The notes beneath the pieces are model-generated. The model did no database searches and was not told the origin of the DNA. It was given only the letters and a program-made list of their open reading frames with translations. The position numbers and the translations under genes are program-made. This document shows, piece by piece, positions 41,466 through 52,314 of a stretch of DNA of 64,000 nt. Numbering within the stretch: position 1 is the stretch's first letter; each line of letters begins with the position of its first letter. The stretch comes from Liopterus haemorrhoidalis (Eukaryota > Arthropoda > Insecta > Coleoptera > Dytiscidae). The stretch covers positions 23,132,740 to 23,196,739 of the forward strand of contig OZ020617.1 of NCBI GenBank assembly GCA_963971575.1. Direction: 5' to 3'.

Positions 41466-41906
41466 TATGTTTTGAACATAAAGCAAAAACTTGCTGAAAA
41501 ATATGCCGTAGGGTTATTATGAAAAGTGACCAAGTTACATATTCACAAAGTTGAGAAAATCGCATTACATTTTCAGGTACTTTAAAATAGAAATAAATTT
41601 TAAATTAATTCCTAAAGTAACACAAGACAGCAGTACCGTAGCCAGGAATTACTCTGGGGGGGATGTATATATATATATTTCTCAAAACACCCTTATTTAA
41701 AAAAAATTAAACCACATACTTTATGTTATGAAACATATTTATTCTTTTCAAAATAAATTTACATGTAATTATAATCACAATAAAAACCAAAATTAATTTC
41801 ATGTACTATTTACTTCCGCAACGCGTGAAGATATGGACTTTGTTCTTTTCACGTAACACAAATTCAATTAATTGAAATACTAATGGTAAACATAAATAGC
41901 AACCAC

Positions 41907-43008
41907 GGTCTACAGAAAACCAACACACACAGGTCTATATCTTAATTTCAACTCATTCCACCATAATAGCACTATGAGAGCTGTTGCACTGAGTCTAGTT
42001 AATAGAGCCAAAGTAATTTGTTCTTCTAAAAGGCTTCTAAAAGTTGAATTGAAGAACATCCGTTCCACCTTACAGGATAATGGCTGCAGTCATAAAATTA
42101 TTACTGATGCTATTAATCCTAAGAAAAATGACGCACCTATAACTGACGAAGTGAGATATGTCTCTATGCCCTATTATAAAGGAGTATGTGAGAAAATTGG
42201 TAAGATACTAAAGAAGCATAATATCCAAGTAGCCTTCAAATCGAGTTCGACTTAAGATCTATCCTATCATGTACGAAACCCAAATCTGTCTTAAACAAAA
42301 ACTGTGTCTACTCTATTCCCTGCCAGTGCGGGAAACAATATATTGGCGATACTTGCAGACCTCTACATGTTAGGGTAAACGAGCATAAGAAGAAAGTTCA
42401 GCTGGGCGAAATTTACAGTTCCAAACTGGCTGAACATGCTTGGGAAAATGAACACCATTTCCAATGGAAAGATGCTAAACCCTTAATGTATGAGGAAAAC
42501 AAGTTCAAAAGAAAATTGAAAGAGTCTGCTTTGATCGAAAACTCTGGAGATGCTGTCAGCCAAGCCAGCATAGAATTTCCTCAACTCTGGTTTTCCATTA
42601 TTCAAAACAATCCTTTTAATCCTCAAGTCACTAATCCGGTAACAAACAACTCATTACCACATAATAATGTGACAAACAACCTTAATCCGGTCGTTAATCC
42701 TCCGCAGGTAGTCCCGTCCCTACCCATACCTGGATCCCAACCACCCAACCAATAGCAATGCACCTATAACCTGCTCCCACTCTTACAATACTCGGTATAA
42801 AAACTCGAAGAAAACTGAAATGTTTATCACTTCTCGTGATCGCTGAAGACGGAAACAGATTGTTGGGCAATTTCCGAAACGTCCGAATTTATTTTTTATA
42901 TTACTTTTGAAGTATTATATCTTTTTGATACTAATACTCATTATATTGTACTATTCTAGCCTAGTACTATCAGCAATGGCAAACGTCCAACATAAAGGTG
43001 TCCGCATA
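41907..43008 (+). mobile_element. Penelope-like element, 5'-truncated, with GIY-YIG domain (copy 2)
   Basis: It starts within RT (ATTVYRKPTHTGLYLNFNS) and runs through the linker, GIY-YIG endonuclease and Pro/Asn-rich tail to a 3' end GTGTCCGCAT shared with 7141-7166. The 3' UTR contains CTGAAGACGGAAAC and CCGAAACGTC. Confidence 0.85.
41909..42755 (+). pseudogene. Penelope-like RT C-terminus and GIY-YIG endonuclease
   Basis: RT end TTVYRKPTHT and MRAVALSLVNRAKVICSSKR, DNGCSHKIITDAINPKKN, VRYVSMPYYKGVCEKIGKIL, VAFKSSST, a one-base shift near 42255, then KSVLNKNCVYSIPCQCGKQY, IGDTCRPLHVRVNEHKKKVQ and LAEHAWENEHHFQW, the GIY-YIG nuclease (VY...YIG, R..EH, E), then NKFKRKLKESALIENS and a Pro-rich tail. 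This is the characteristic RT-plus-GIY-YIG arrangement of Penelope-like retroelements. The nuclease frame is open. Missing: the RT fingers and palm (5' truncation). Confidence 0.85.
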
Positions 43009-43544
43009 CAAAATACAGATCTACAAACATCAAACATGCGACAACTGAGGTTTCTTGGGTTATATTCCACGCTTTTGACTCATGAATTTCCGATTTTCTA
43101 ACTAGAATTTTCGGGCAATATTCAAATTTTTAATTCATATTCTATTCTATAACAATTGAGTCTGTTGCTATTTTTCTTGGTTCGAAGTTTACTGTTATAA
43201 TGACATGGAAAATTTCCAATTTCACTTAAATCCCAAATCTGTTCAGAAGCCCAAACAATCGTCTGGCGAGTTGCTTATATTTTAGGTCGCAAAACTGAAA
43301 AAAACTTAGCGACGATTCATCACCCAACCTAGCAACGCTACCCATGAAAATAAATGTATGCTGAGGTGGGGACTAGTTATTTCGATGGCATTGCATCATT
43401 TTCTAGGGCTCTGTAGCCCTGGAAGATGATGCGTTGCATCTAAACTTGTAAAAATTATGTCGTCATAGTTATCTGTGCGAATATGTATTTACTATCCAGG
43501 GGAAGAGCTACAGACTCTTAGCCCACCCCTTGGCTACGCCACTG

Positions 43545-43925
43545 CAGGAATCGCCTGATCGAGCACAGTGCAAGTAAAACAGAGGTGTTTATTCAATGTT
43601 AAATTTTGAAACACGAGCGGTCGCGCCTTCTGTGGACTCTGATAGTACTAATCGGCGTTTAACCAAGCGGGCGACAATTTCAAATAAATATATTATAGGA
43701 AAATATAAGTATTTGAGAATAAATAAAATTTTTATTCTTTCAGTCTGAAATATGGTTACATATAAGTAATCTTTTATTTTATTTCACATAATTAAATTAC
43801 CTACTAACATGAATAATCAAATTTAAATATACATTTTAAAAATAATATAGTACGCACTAAATTTACATAATTTGAAACGATTAATAGACAATTGCTATTA
43901 AATAAATTATAATTATATGGTATAC
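43545..43925. other. Unassigned spacer
   Basis: AT-rich sequence between the hAT-like element and a LINE remnant, with nothing recognised. Confidence 0.35.
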
Positions 43926-44155
43926 AAGGTGGAACTTTACATTGGATAACCAATTACTTACAGGGACGTAAACAAGCCGTAGTCTGGAATGGGGTTAGTT
44001 CTGAATTGTTCTGAATCATGGAGTGCCACAAGGGAGTGTATTAGGGCCATTATTATTCCTTTGTTACATAAATGACATTGTTGATTGTTTAAAAACTGCA
44101 AAAATTAATCTTTTGCTGATGATACTGTAACGTTTTTAAGTTCTTCAGTAAGGTG
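43926..44155 (+). pseudogene. LINE reverse transcriptase fragment
   Basis: In shifting plus-strand frames: WITNYLQGRKQAVVWNGVSS, then the GVPQGSVLGPLL box as CHKGVY/GPLLF, LCYINDIVDCL, KTAKINL-FADDT. These are RT motifs 4 and 5 in the right order and spacing for a CR1/Jockey-like LINE. Several frameshifts occur in 230 bp. It is continued by the C-terminal part at 44600-44951 after an LTR-like insertion, so both belong to one old copy. Confidence 0.65.
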
Positions 44156-44158
44156 ATA

Positions 44159-44416
44159 TGTCAATTAAAACTATTAATTATATTTATCACTTATTTATTA
44201 TTAATAATACTAGTACAACTTTAATTGTCTTACACTAAAACTGCTATTAATTTATATTTAGAGTTATATTTAGTTAATTAATTTATTTTAACAATAACTG
44301 TCTATTTATTTATCACTAGTCAAAAATCCTTTTAAAAAAACTGAATGTCATTTTTTTAAAGAACTGTCCGTTCTGTTGGTCCTCTTGTATGATCATAGTG
44401 ACCCACGGCCGTTACA
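44159..44416 (-). mobile_element. Candidate solo LTR (TGTAACGGCCGTGGG start)
   Basis: On the minus strand it begins TGTAACGGCCGTGGGTCAC and ends AGTTTTAATTGACA, 258 bp, splitting the LINE remnant. TG...CA ends and the size are LTR-like. Flanks share only ATA, so the duplication is unproven. Confidence 0.45.
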
Positions 44417-44599
44417 ATACACTAATTTATGTAGCAGGAAGACCCTTCGAACATCTTTAGGGTAATGAATATGGAACTGGCTACAATTAATTCTTATTAA
44501 GAAAATAGGAGTCCTACGTAAAATTTCAAAACATTTAAGCTTGTTCTCCAAAATTCTTGTATACAATACTATTATACTGCCTAATTTCAGCTATTGTAG

Positions 44600-44951
44600 T
44601 ACTGTACTATTTCTTTGTAACGATAAAAGCATTAGTTAGCTTCAGATACTCCAAAATCGTGCCATGCGTATCATACTGGGTTGTAGTAGATACACTGCCA
44701 TAAATTTTATGTTGGAGTGTCTTGAGTGGCTTAGTATTAGACAAAATATTAAATACAATGTATTAACTTTTATATATAGATTGGACAAAGGGTTATTGCC
44801 GGACTACCTGACAGATGGCATTGTTCGCGGAAGTGATGTGCATGAATATAATACGAGAGCGAGAACTAACCTACGCATCACTAAAAAAGCTAAAGTAGTT
44901 ACAATGAACAATGTATTTGACAAAGGCTTGGTACTCTATAATACACTATAA
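44600..44951 (+). pseudogene. LINE C-terminal fragment
   Basis: Open frame from 44664 (reading in from LQNRAMRIILGCSRYTAINF): LECLEWLSIRQNIKYNVLTF, IYRLDKGLLPDYLTDGI, HEYNTRARTNLRITKKAK, DKGLVLYNTL. The pattern NRA.R.I...L..L.WL...Q........Y....G..P.YL...H.YNTR is the C-terminal region after RT in CR1/Jockey-like ORF2. It fits the same copy as 43926-44155. Only this last part remains open. Confidence 0.7.
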
Positions 44952-44954
44952 ATT

Positions 44955-45436
44955 AAAAGCAGACCTTTTAATATGTATAAAAATATGCTTAGGAACTATC
45001 TAAAAAATGACGGTGGGTGTATGTAACTTTAAAGTCGATATTATTTATTGTTATTTTTCAAGTGTATGATTGTTTTATTTAGTTTTATTCAGAAAATTTT
45101 ATGCATGGTTTCGAACTATTTGGTTCTCATCGGTGCGATGTATCCTAACACCATTTTTATGCATAGATTTTAAGAAATCGCAGACACATGCATGTCTGTA
45201 TGACATAAAACAATGTCTACAATAGTAGACGTTTGCTAAAATAAAAAATTACTCGAAAATATTTTTTTTTAAATTCCAGGCAGTGACATTATGAATAACT
45301 ATCACAGAATAATCCTGATAAATAATTAAACACTGAACAAAGAACTATAAAACGCAAAATAAACACACTAACTTAACGAAATCACAAAGATTATGACAAA
45401 AAGCCATGTGAAAATTTAGATTATGAACTTCACAAC
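44955..45436. other. Non-coding stretch
   Basis: Probable LINE 3' UTR followed by unassigned AT-rich sequence. Confidence 0.3.
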
Positions 45437-45660
45437 AAATAAAACTGTTAGGAACTAATGCCAACAGCTGACGAAGCTTCGATGAAATTAAATTGCTTCT
45501 CACTCTGTCTCCTAAGACATGTAGTCTCCGAAACATGTAGTCTCAGACAAATAAAACTGTTAGGAACTAATGCCAACAGCTGACGAAGCTTCGATGAAAT
45601 TAAATTGCTTCTCACTCTGTCTCCTAAGACATGTAGTCTCCGAAACATGCTGTCTCCGAA
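45437..45660. repeat. Tandem duplication, 112-bp unit
   Basis: AAATAAAACTGTTAGGAACT through GCCAACAGCTGACGAAGCTT to ATGTAGTCTCCGAAACATG occurs twice with about 112-bp spacing and almost no difference, then a third partial TGTCTCCGAAACATGTAGTC. Its similarity suggests a recent event. Confidence 0.9.
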
Positions 45661-45664
45661 ACAT

Positions 45665-45910
45665 GTAGTCTGTGGTTTTATCTGATTTCTTATTATTACC
45701 TCTTCCCATGTTCGTCGGTCTGAAACTTTCTACACCTTCATTTAAAATTTTTCTTACTTCTCCTTCAGAAATCTAAAGAAATTGAAATGGGTAAATTATT
45801 TTATATTTCACAACAAAAAGGAAACCAAGATTTACTGAAAAAATATCTGCCACAAGGTCTATAATTTCGCTTCTTTTTAATTTTGTACCATTTTTTTCTA
45901 AATTTTTCCA
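45665..45910 (-). pseudogene. Possible two-exon HTH protein remnant
   Basis: Minus strand: KNLEKNGTKLKRSEIIDLVA, DIF, then a possible donor TCA-GTAAAT, about 75 bp of intron, acceptor TTTCTTTAG, and ISEGEVRKILNEGVESFRPT, NMGRGNNKKSDKTTDY. The combined piece has helix-turn-helix character (RSEIIDLVA...VRKILNEG) like the N-terminus of some transposases. No catalytic domain follows; instead the 112-bp duplication begins. The evidence is splice-site geometry plus an HTH-like pattern only. Confidence 0.3.
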
Positions 45911-46333
45911 TAAGCGTTATATACATATGTGTTTTTTTGTACATTTATCTAATTGTTGTCTCTTATGCATTTTTCTGATGTTATGTTCTTATTTTGGTTG
46001 TATAAAAATACTTTTCAATTAAAAAAATAAATTTACATATAATTTAATGTCAAATATGAATTGTCAAATGTTTTGAAAGGTGCCATTTCAGCAGTACCAC
46101 CCTAAGATGATATTTTAAATAGACAACATAAAAAATGAAATTTTCCTCTTAGTTTCGTATTACAAATTGAGACAGATAATAGGTACAAATTAGGATTATT
46201 ATGTTGGGTAATGTTAATGTGAAATTGATTACTATTAAAAAGATATTTCTATTTAAAAATCTAATAAATGCTTTTTGTATATTATTTGTTCCTTGTTTTC
46301 GTATTTTATCTTTACATTATTAAATAAAACCTA
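45911..46333. other. Unassigned spacer
   Basis: It includes TTAGTTTCGTATTACAAATTG at 46150, a word also in segment T at 15517 and 20386, so a fragment of the same unnamed repeat is present. Confidence 0.4.
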
Positions 46334-49086
46334 TCTTTATATATAAAAGAGAATATTTGTGGCTATGTCCGGAAATTCTAACCCACTTCCAGATATGCTA
46401 CGGAGTTGAAATTTTGCATACGGGTAGGGAATGCCTTCATCATAACTAGAAAAATCGAAAAACTCAAAAAAGTCCCATCAGAAACGAGAAATTAATAATT
46501 TTGTTATTAATTATATTGGACCATCGAAGTATGTATGATGCGTTCAGCGAGATCGCGGGAATTTCGTTTCAATGGTTGTTTGGACAACTATAGTAAGCTC
46601 GTGAAACATCGTTCAATGTCGTTTGGCGCGATTCATCGTTGCTTTGCTATAGCTGATAAGATTTATTTCTTCAGTTATTTAGTAAAAATTTTGATTAGTT
46701 TATGCAAAGCAAGACTGAAGTGGAGCACCTGTTTTCTTTATTTATTTTTTATTTTTCTATTCTTTTATTTAAATGTTTAAATATAATAGTAAAATCTTTT
46801 ATATACATAAAACAGAAAATCTGTGTGTACCGAGTTGAAATTTGGTATTTGGTAGGAAATGCAATCAATATAAGAAGGCAAATCGAAAATCAGAAGAAAA
46901 ATAATTGTATCACTTAAGACGTAGACTTAACAGAAAAATTGCTTATAATAAGAAAACAAATATTTTTTTAATAATTTTTTTTTTATTGGTTTGATTTACG
47001 GGAGTTACGAAGGGACAACCTAAAACTAAACTTTTGAAATATCTCATTTACTATTGACTATTTTCTCATGTACAAAAACGCACATGAGAAAAGCTGTTTA
47101 AAATAAAAATACAAATATATGTTATTCTATAAATTGGTTGAGAAGCTGGGGAAGGGAGATGGGGGAGGTGCTAAAACTAAAATACTGGAAATATCTCGCT
47201 TATTATTTACTTTATATCAACAATTTATAAAGATAATTTTTTTTGATTGAAGAACGATTATTTTCTGTTTAGTGTAGCTTTTGAATATTTAGAGGGACAG
47301 AGGGAGCGCTACTTATAAACTTGAAATATCTTTTAATATTGACTTAACATTAAACATGTGTATAACAGAAGTTGTTACAATATCAATAATATAAATAAAT
47401 AAATAAACAAATCTTTTCTGTTTAATCTTCTTCTGTATATAGGTATATCATTTATATTTTTCATATATATATGTACATAAACACATGACCTGACTGACTC
47501 ATCAACGTCCAGCCCAAATCAATAGACCTAGAAACATGAAATTCGAGAAGTATATTTCCTCCATGTCGTAAACGATCACTAAGAAGGGAATTTTCTAAAT
47601 ACGACCCCTAAGGGGCTGTAAAGTGATTTCAGGGATTCCTCAATATCTCTTAGGACCAATGAGATATTGACTTAGTTTTTGCTTACAAAGGTTACACATA
47701 CAAATGTTAAGAACTAAATTCAGGATTTTATTCTAATCAACCTTTAAAAGGATAAATTTATTATGCATTCGGAGTGAATTATAGAACCCTTCGTATTTCC
47801 TATGTATGTTGAGTTATAACATTGTGTTTTGGAATATAGGTGTTTTTTTTAAAATCACTAGAAACTTTTTGACAATTTTCTTTTAAATTTTCACCCCTAA
47901 ACGGGTAAATTGTTTTTTTTTATTCAATAGAACGTCCCCTGGATACAGAAACATGAAATTCGTGGAGGAAGGAATGTTCCTTCCATGATGTGAGCACCTA
48001 TAAAGCAGAATTTTTTTAAATTCGACACCTAATGTGGTGAAATGTTTCTTTCACGGATTCCTCAATATCTCAGACCTATAATGAGATATCGACTTTGTTT
48101 CTGGTTACAAAGGTTACCCATACACATGTACAAAAACGAAGTTCAGTATTTTGCTCTGATCAACCCATAAAAGGCAAATCTAGAATCAATTTATAAAACC
48201 CTTCAAGTGGCCTGTTTCATTTCTTTTTGGCACATGCGTCTGTTTAGAATCGGTTTATGTATTAAAACCCAAAAACGGCTAAACCGATTTTAGTGCTATT
48301 TGTAACAGCGTATTGCAAATTTGTCTGGAAAGAGTTTAAGCTATATCTCATCGCGGTATGACACCAGGTTTCCGATCAATTAAGAAATATTTAGAAAAAA
48401 GTCGGAAAAATCTTCCATATTATAAAAAACTATAAAAGATACACATATTCAAAATATATATTAACGAATTTTGGGTTTAATATTGCTACAAAAATGTTCC
48501 CGAGGTTATATAACACAATTTTCTTTATTTTAATTTTTGACGACAATTATAACGTTAAATTCGCTATTGAACATTATTGTAACCCCCTAAAGCAATACGA
48601 AGAAAACTTACTTCGGTGGCAAGAATATTTACTAACGAAAAAAAGTGCTCTGATCTATATAGGTACGATTTATAAATCACGAATAATCACGGAGTAATTA
48701 TAATAAATATCATAAAAATTATAATAAATAATTTCGTAACGTGGAAGATAAAATGCTTCACGTGACCGGCGTTGCGTTTGAAAATGAGTGATTCTCACAT
48801 GGACATTTTATATGGCATTTTCCTGGGTTAGTACAACGGGATACTTATACGTGTTGTTACTAAATGTCTGTACTACCAATGTTTACAAAGAAGTTCGTAT
48901 ATAAATTATTTGTATAAGAAGCACATATTAATACAATGGTAGATTAAAACAAATAATTATATTTGAATGCAAAACGATTCGCAGCAACCAGTCGGTCGAA
49001 ATCAGTTCAAGGATTTCGAAATGGGCCCAATCTAAGCGGGCTACGACTACTTTTTTTCGGTAGCGAAGCAGCGGGTATACTGCTAG
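46334..49086 (+). mobile_element. Non-autonomous Helitron
   Basis: The 5' end is A-TCTTTATATATAAAAGAG (46334) and the 3' end GCAGCGGGTATACTGCTAG-T (49086), with AGCAG/CTGCT pairing at the tip. TC start, CTAG end and insertion between A and T are the Helitron hallmarks. No Rep/helicase frame is visible in 2.75 kb. The interior carries diverged repeats (47500-47780 and 47930-48200) and words like GGCTAAACCGATTTT near 48270 that recur in insect Helitron relatives. Confidence 0.65.
47500..48205. repeat. Diverged duplicate blocks inside the Helitron
   Basis: About 270-bp blocks at 47525-47790 and 47945-48210 share GAAACATGAAATTCG, GGATTCCTCAATATCTC, AATGAGATAT, ACAAAGGTTACMCATACA and AAAAGG words at matching spacing. 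Confidence 0.75.
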
Positions 49087-49107
49087 TATAATATAAATAA
49101 ATAGCTT

Positions 49108-49192
49108 TTTTTTAATATTAATAAAACATCGATGTTTTTCCTTCGATGTTTTTTCAACATCGATGTTTTGTTTCCGATGTACAACCCTACTC
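49108..49192. other. hAT-like terminus with CATCGATG repeats
   Basis: Four AACATCGATGTTTT-type words precede GATGTACAACCCTA. The reverse complement starts TAGGGTTGTACATCGG, resembling hAT ends with subterminal repeats. The opposite end is not seen. Confidence 0.4.
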
Positions 49193-49655
49193 TGTCTGGC
49201 TTATGTGTTACGCTATGTGAGATTATTACTTATGTGACGGCGCTATGTCGTAGAACGTAACTGAATCGGACGAGCTAATGAACCAAAATACGACCACTGC
49301 GCATAGCAGGCTATCTTGTGAGACAGACTGTCTTACTGTATATCTGTCTCTCTTGTCCGTGTTTATAATTTTCCCTATCTAGTCGAACCACCGTGCGATC
49401 GAGTGTCCGCAGTACATTCAAAAGCGTAATGATAATACCATCCGCTCTAAAAGACGGCCTTTCGAACAAAGAAGACACAGAAGAAAGTTTAATAAACTTT
49501 TTTGAAAATATTAATATATTATATGTAACATAATTGTGATTTGTTTGAATATTAATGTATGTATATGTATTGTATCATTGAGCACAACAAGCCACTGACT
49601 TCTGCTCTAATCAGTGTAATAATAATAAAAATAATAATGTATTCAGTTTTTGAAG
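49193..49655. other. Unassigned stretch
   Basis: Moderately GC-rich (49200-49480) and non-coding. Nothing recognised. Confidence 0.3.
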
Positions 49656-49663
49656 TCGCTGGT

Positions 49664-52314
49664 TTTAATAATAATAATAATAATAATAATAAACAACTTT
49701 ATTTCGGCGAAGTTTCAGCTAATGCTGGTCTTCCAACTTAACCTTTAAAAATTATAAATACAAAATACATTTTTTTACAAAAAATATTCATACAATGTAC
49801 ACAGCAGACATAAAGATAATAATGAAAATATTTTGAAAATATTTTCAGGTGAGAATCATAGATGAATCGAAATAACGAACTTGTTTCACTATGTATCTAT
49901 AAAATGAACACTATTAAATTAAAGTATATGAAAGTTAGATGTGAATCAATTACTAGATAATTTATGATAAAAATAACTGATGCTTATATCTCTGTTTAAA
50001 TTTATTGTGTGCGTACGATTTCATATGCACGGGAACATTGTTGTAAACTGTCGGAGCACTGTATGAGAAGGATCGTTTAAAAAATTCAGATTTGTGCGGC
50101 GGTATATTAAGGATAGACGTGTGACGTAAAGAAAGATTGTGGCACCTAGTTCTGGTAACTAATTTTTGAACTAAATATCTGGGGGACTGATCATTAAGCA
50201 ACTTATGTACAAAGGTAGCATAATGTAATTTTCTACGTTTTTCCATATTCAACCATTGAAGAGTTTTCAGCCCTTCAGAAGTCGGAGATCTCCTTCGCAA
50301 AGATAAGACGAATCTAACAAAACAGTTTTGGGTTTTTTGAATGCGCTGTTTGTCTATAGCGGAAAGACAAGGGCCATACAAAATATCACCGTAGTTGAAT
50401 ATGGAAAGCACCAGACTGTTAGCTAAAGATTTCCTCAGACTTTTTGATAAACAGAATCGATTCATGTACAAGTTTTTCAAAGCAAGGAAAGCTCTTTTCA
50501 ACAGAGAACTTATATATGACTTGAACCTCAGTTGAGTATCCATAATGATTCCCAGATTTTTATGTTCCTCGACTACTGGGAGTGTGGACCCATTTAGTAC
50601 AATATTAAAATTTTGCGCTACTAGATCGCGTTTTGATTTATTGCCAAAGAGCATTATAGCTGATTTAGATGCATTTAGACTGAGACAGTGGTTTGTAGAG
50701 AAATCTAAAAGAGAAGACAAGTCTGTTTCAAAATTGTGAACTGCAGTTTCCAACATTTCAGGTTTAAAAGATAAATGAAGCTGAGCATCGTCAGCAAAGA
50801 GTCGCAATTTACAATGACTTAAGGCTTTCTCCATATCAAAAATGTACACAGAGTACAATATAGGTCCTAAACAAGAACCTTGAGGTACCCCCTTAGAGAT
50901 AGATAGAGGTGAAGAGAGCATGTTGTTGAAATACACACTTTGCTTACGGTTGGTCAGATATTGTTGGAAAAATGAGATACTAACTGCATCAAAACCTATA
51001 TAGGATAGTTTATTTAGGAGAATACAATGATTAATACTGTCAAATGCTTTGGAGTAGTCTAATAGGGTTAAGCAGGTAAGATAATTTTGATCGGTAGCTG
51101 TTACAATTTGGTCTGTAACATCAAGTAGAGCTGTAGTGGTACTGTGTCCAGAACGAAACCCTGACTGTGATTCAGGTATTATATTGTTAGAAAATAAATA
51201 GTGACAGATTTGCTTATAAACATTTTTTTCTAAGATCTTACTTAAGAAGTTCAAAATACTTATGGGACGCAAATCAGATACAGATTCTGGATTTTTTATT
51301 TTGGCTAAAGGGGTAACAATTGCATGCTTCCATAGTTCTGGAAAAACTCCATTATTCAAACAACAATTTATAATATAAGTAAGTTGAGGCAAAATCATTG
51401 GTATTGCAAGTTGAATGAGTTTAAGATTAATGCCATCTATCCCAGTACTCATGGAATTAAAGGAACCAATTATTAATTCCACTTGGTCTTCATTGACGGT
51501 AGAAAAATTGAAGGAAATGTTGCTATTAAATTTATGTGTTTTGTAGAACTCAACAGTATTTGGGTTGGGGTCAGAATTAGGAACTGCATTAGTGAAATAT
51601 GTATTTATGGAGGATGCATCGAAAAGTTCAGTGGGAATATCATTTTTCGGCCTGTTGTAGATACCACATTGTCTTAGTACGCGCCAGTGATTTTTAGGGG
51701 GTTCATTTTTTAATTTGTACTGAATGTAAGCTTTTTTCTCTTTCTTAATTGCATCAGTCGTAAAATTTCTTAGTACTTTATAGTAGTCCCAATGTGACGG
51801 TGAGCGTGTTTTTCTGAATCTCCGAAAAGCATTATTACGTAGTTTAATTAATAATTTTATATTGTCAGTTATCCAAGGTTTGCGCATCTTTCTAGAATTG
51901 ACATATTTAATTGGACAAAATTTATCGTACGCGGTAATTAAAACTTTGTTGAAAAATGATATTTTTTCATTTATATTTTTCAGGCAATATAATTCCTGCC
52001 AATTAATACCTAACATATATTGTTTAAATTCCACATAGTTAAAGTTGCTAAATGAACGAAACTCCAATATTGATGGTTTTTTAGCAGATTTATTCAATGA
52101 CAGCTCGCAAAATGTAAGCCTGTGATCGGAAATGTGATGCATATTGATAGTTCCTACCGCGTCACAAATAGAAATATCAGAGGTAATTATAAAATCTACT
52201 AAGGATTCAGAGGTAGGTGTGATAAGGTTTGGGAATAGCATTTCTCTACAGTTTATCGACGAGAAGTAAATTATACCATCCATGGTATTCTGGAGTCTGG
52301 AGGTATCATGTCAG
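49664..52314 (-). mobile_element. 5'-truncated LINE with long intact ORF2
   Basis: It ends on the minus strand in a (TTA)n tail (49664-49691) and is truncated at about 52314 inside the endonuclease. It is related in layout to the LINE at 7201-11602. No convincing target duplication was found. Confidence 0.85.
49962..52283 (-). CDS. LINE ORF2: endonuclease end, reverse transcriptase, C-terminal domain
   Basis: A 773-codon uninterrupted frame. It starts in the endonuclease tail (SLVDFIITSDIS, HHISDHRLTF with the catalytic His). RT: DLRPISILNFLSKILEKNVY, SQSGFRSGHSTTTALLDVTD, LLDYSKAFDSINHCILLNKL (Asp), GVPQGSCLGPILYSVYIFDM, KLRLFADDAQLHLSFK (Asp pair), CLSLNASKSAIMLFG, HKNLGIIMDTQLRFK; C-terminal: NYGDILYGPCLSAIDKQRIQ, KRRKLHYATFVHKLL, SFSYSAPTVYNNVPVHMKS. 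The intact frame implies recent insertion. The first Met is internal; the natural start was lost with the 5' end, so the copy is not autonomous. Confidence 0.93.
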   Translation of the reverse strand: MDGIIYFSSINCREMLFPNLITPTSESLVDFIITSDISICDAVGTINMHHISDHRLTFCELSLNKSAKKPSILEFRSFSNFNYVEFKQYMLGINWQELYCLKNINEKISFFNKVLITAYDKFCPIKYVNSRKMRKPWITDNIKLLIKLRNNAFRRFRKTRSPSHWDYYKVLRNFTTDAIKKEKKAYIQYKLKNEPPKNHWRVLRQCGIYNRPKNDIPTELFDASSINTYFTNAVPNSDPNPNTVEFYKTHKFNSNISFNFSTVNEDQVELIIGSFNSMSTGIDGINLKLIQLAIPMILPQLTYIINCCLNNGVFPELWKHAIVTPLAKIKNPESVSDLRPISILNFLSKILEKNVYKQICHYLFSNNIIPESQSGFRSGHSTTTALLDVTDQIVTATDQNYLTCLTLLDYSKAFDSINHCILLNKLSYIGFDAVSISFFQQYLTNRKQSVYFNNMLSSPLSISKGVPQGSCLGPILYSVYIFDMEKALSHCKLRLFADDAQLHLSFKPEMLETAVHNFETDLSSLLDFSTNHCLSLNASKSAIMLFGNKSKRDLVAQNFNIVLNGSTLPVVEEHKNLGIIMDTQLRFKSYISSLLKRAFLALKNLYMNRFCLSKSLRKSLANSLVLSIFNYGDILYGPCLSAIDKQRIQKTQNCFVRFVLSLRRRSPTSEGLKTLQWLNMEKRRKLHYATFVHKLLNDQSPRYLVQKLVTRTRCHNLSLRHTSILNIPPHKSEFFKRSFSYSAPTVYNNVPVHMKSYAHNKFKQRYKHQLFLS

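Larger units (their letters stand above)
35960..41470 (-). mobile_element. Gypsy LTR retrotransposon with TATGT target duplication
   Basis: TATGT occurs at 35960-35964 and 41466-41470. The LTRs (35965-36108 and 41288-41465) enclose gag, protease, RT, RNase H and integrase in Gypsy order on the minus strand. A polypurine tract GGGGGAGGATTAA lies inside the left LTR and a primer-site-like TTGGTAACCACGATGTGATC inside the right LTR. No env-like frame is seen. Numerous stops, and insertions at 38654-38802 and 39663-40740, make it defective. Confidence 0.88.
41631..43544. mobile_element. hAT-like element with CAGT..CGTAGCCA ends, hosting a PLE
   Basis: Left end CAGTACCGTAGCCAGGAATT, right end CCTTGGCTACGCCACTG. 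CAGTGGCGTAGCCA-type ends are common hAT termini. No 8-bp duplication is evident (degraded). The interior is non-coding apart from the Penelope-like insertion. At 43392-43440 there is a strong hairpin, TGCATCATTTTCTAGGGCT mirrored by AGCCCTGGAAGATGATGC. Confidence 0.65.

Noticed and set aside
36100..41470. Endogenous retrovirus or errantivirus with env
   Set aside because: After integrase there is only a short 3' region before the LTR, with no env-like frame; it is a plain Gypsy retrotransposon.
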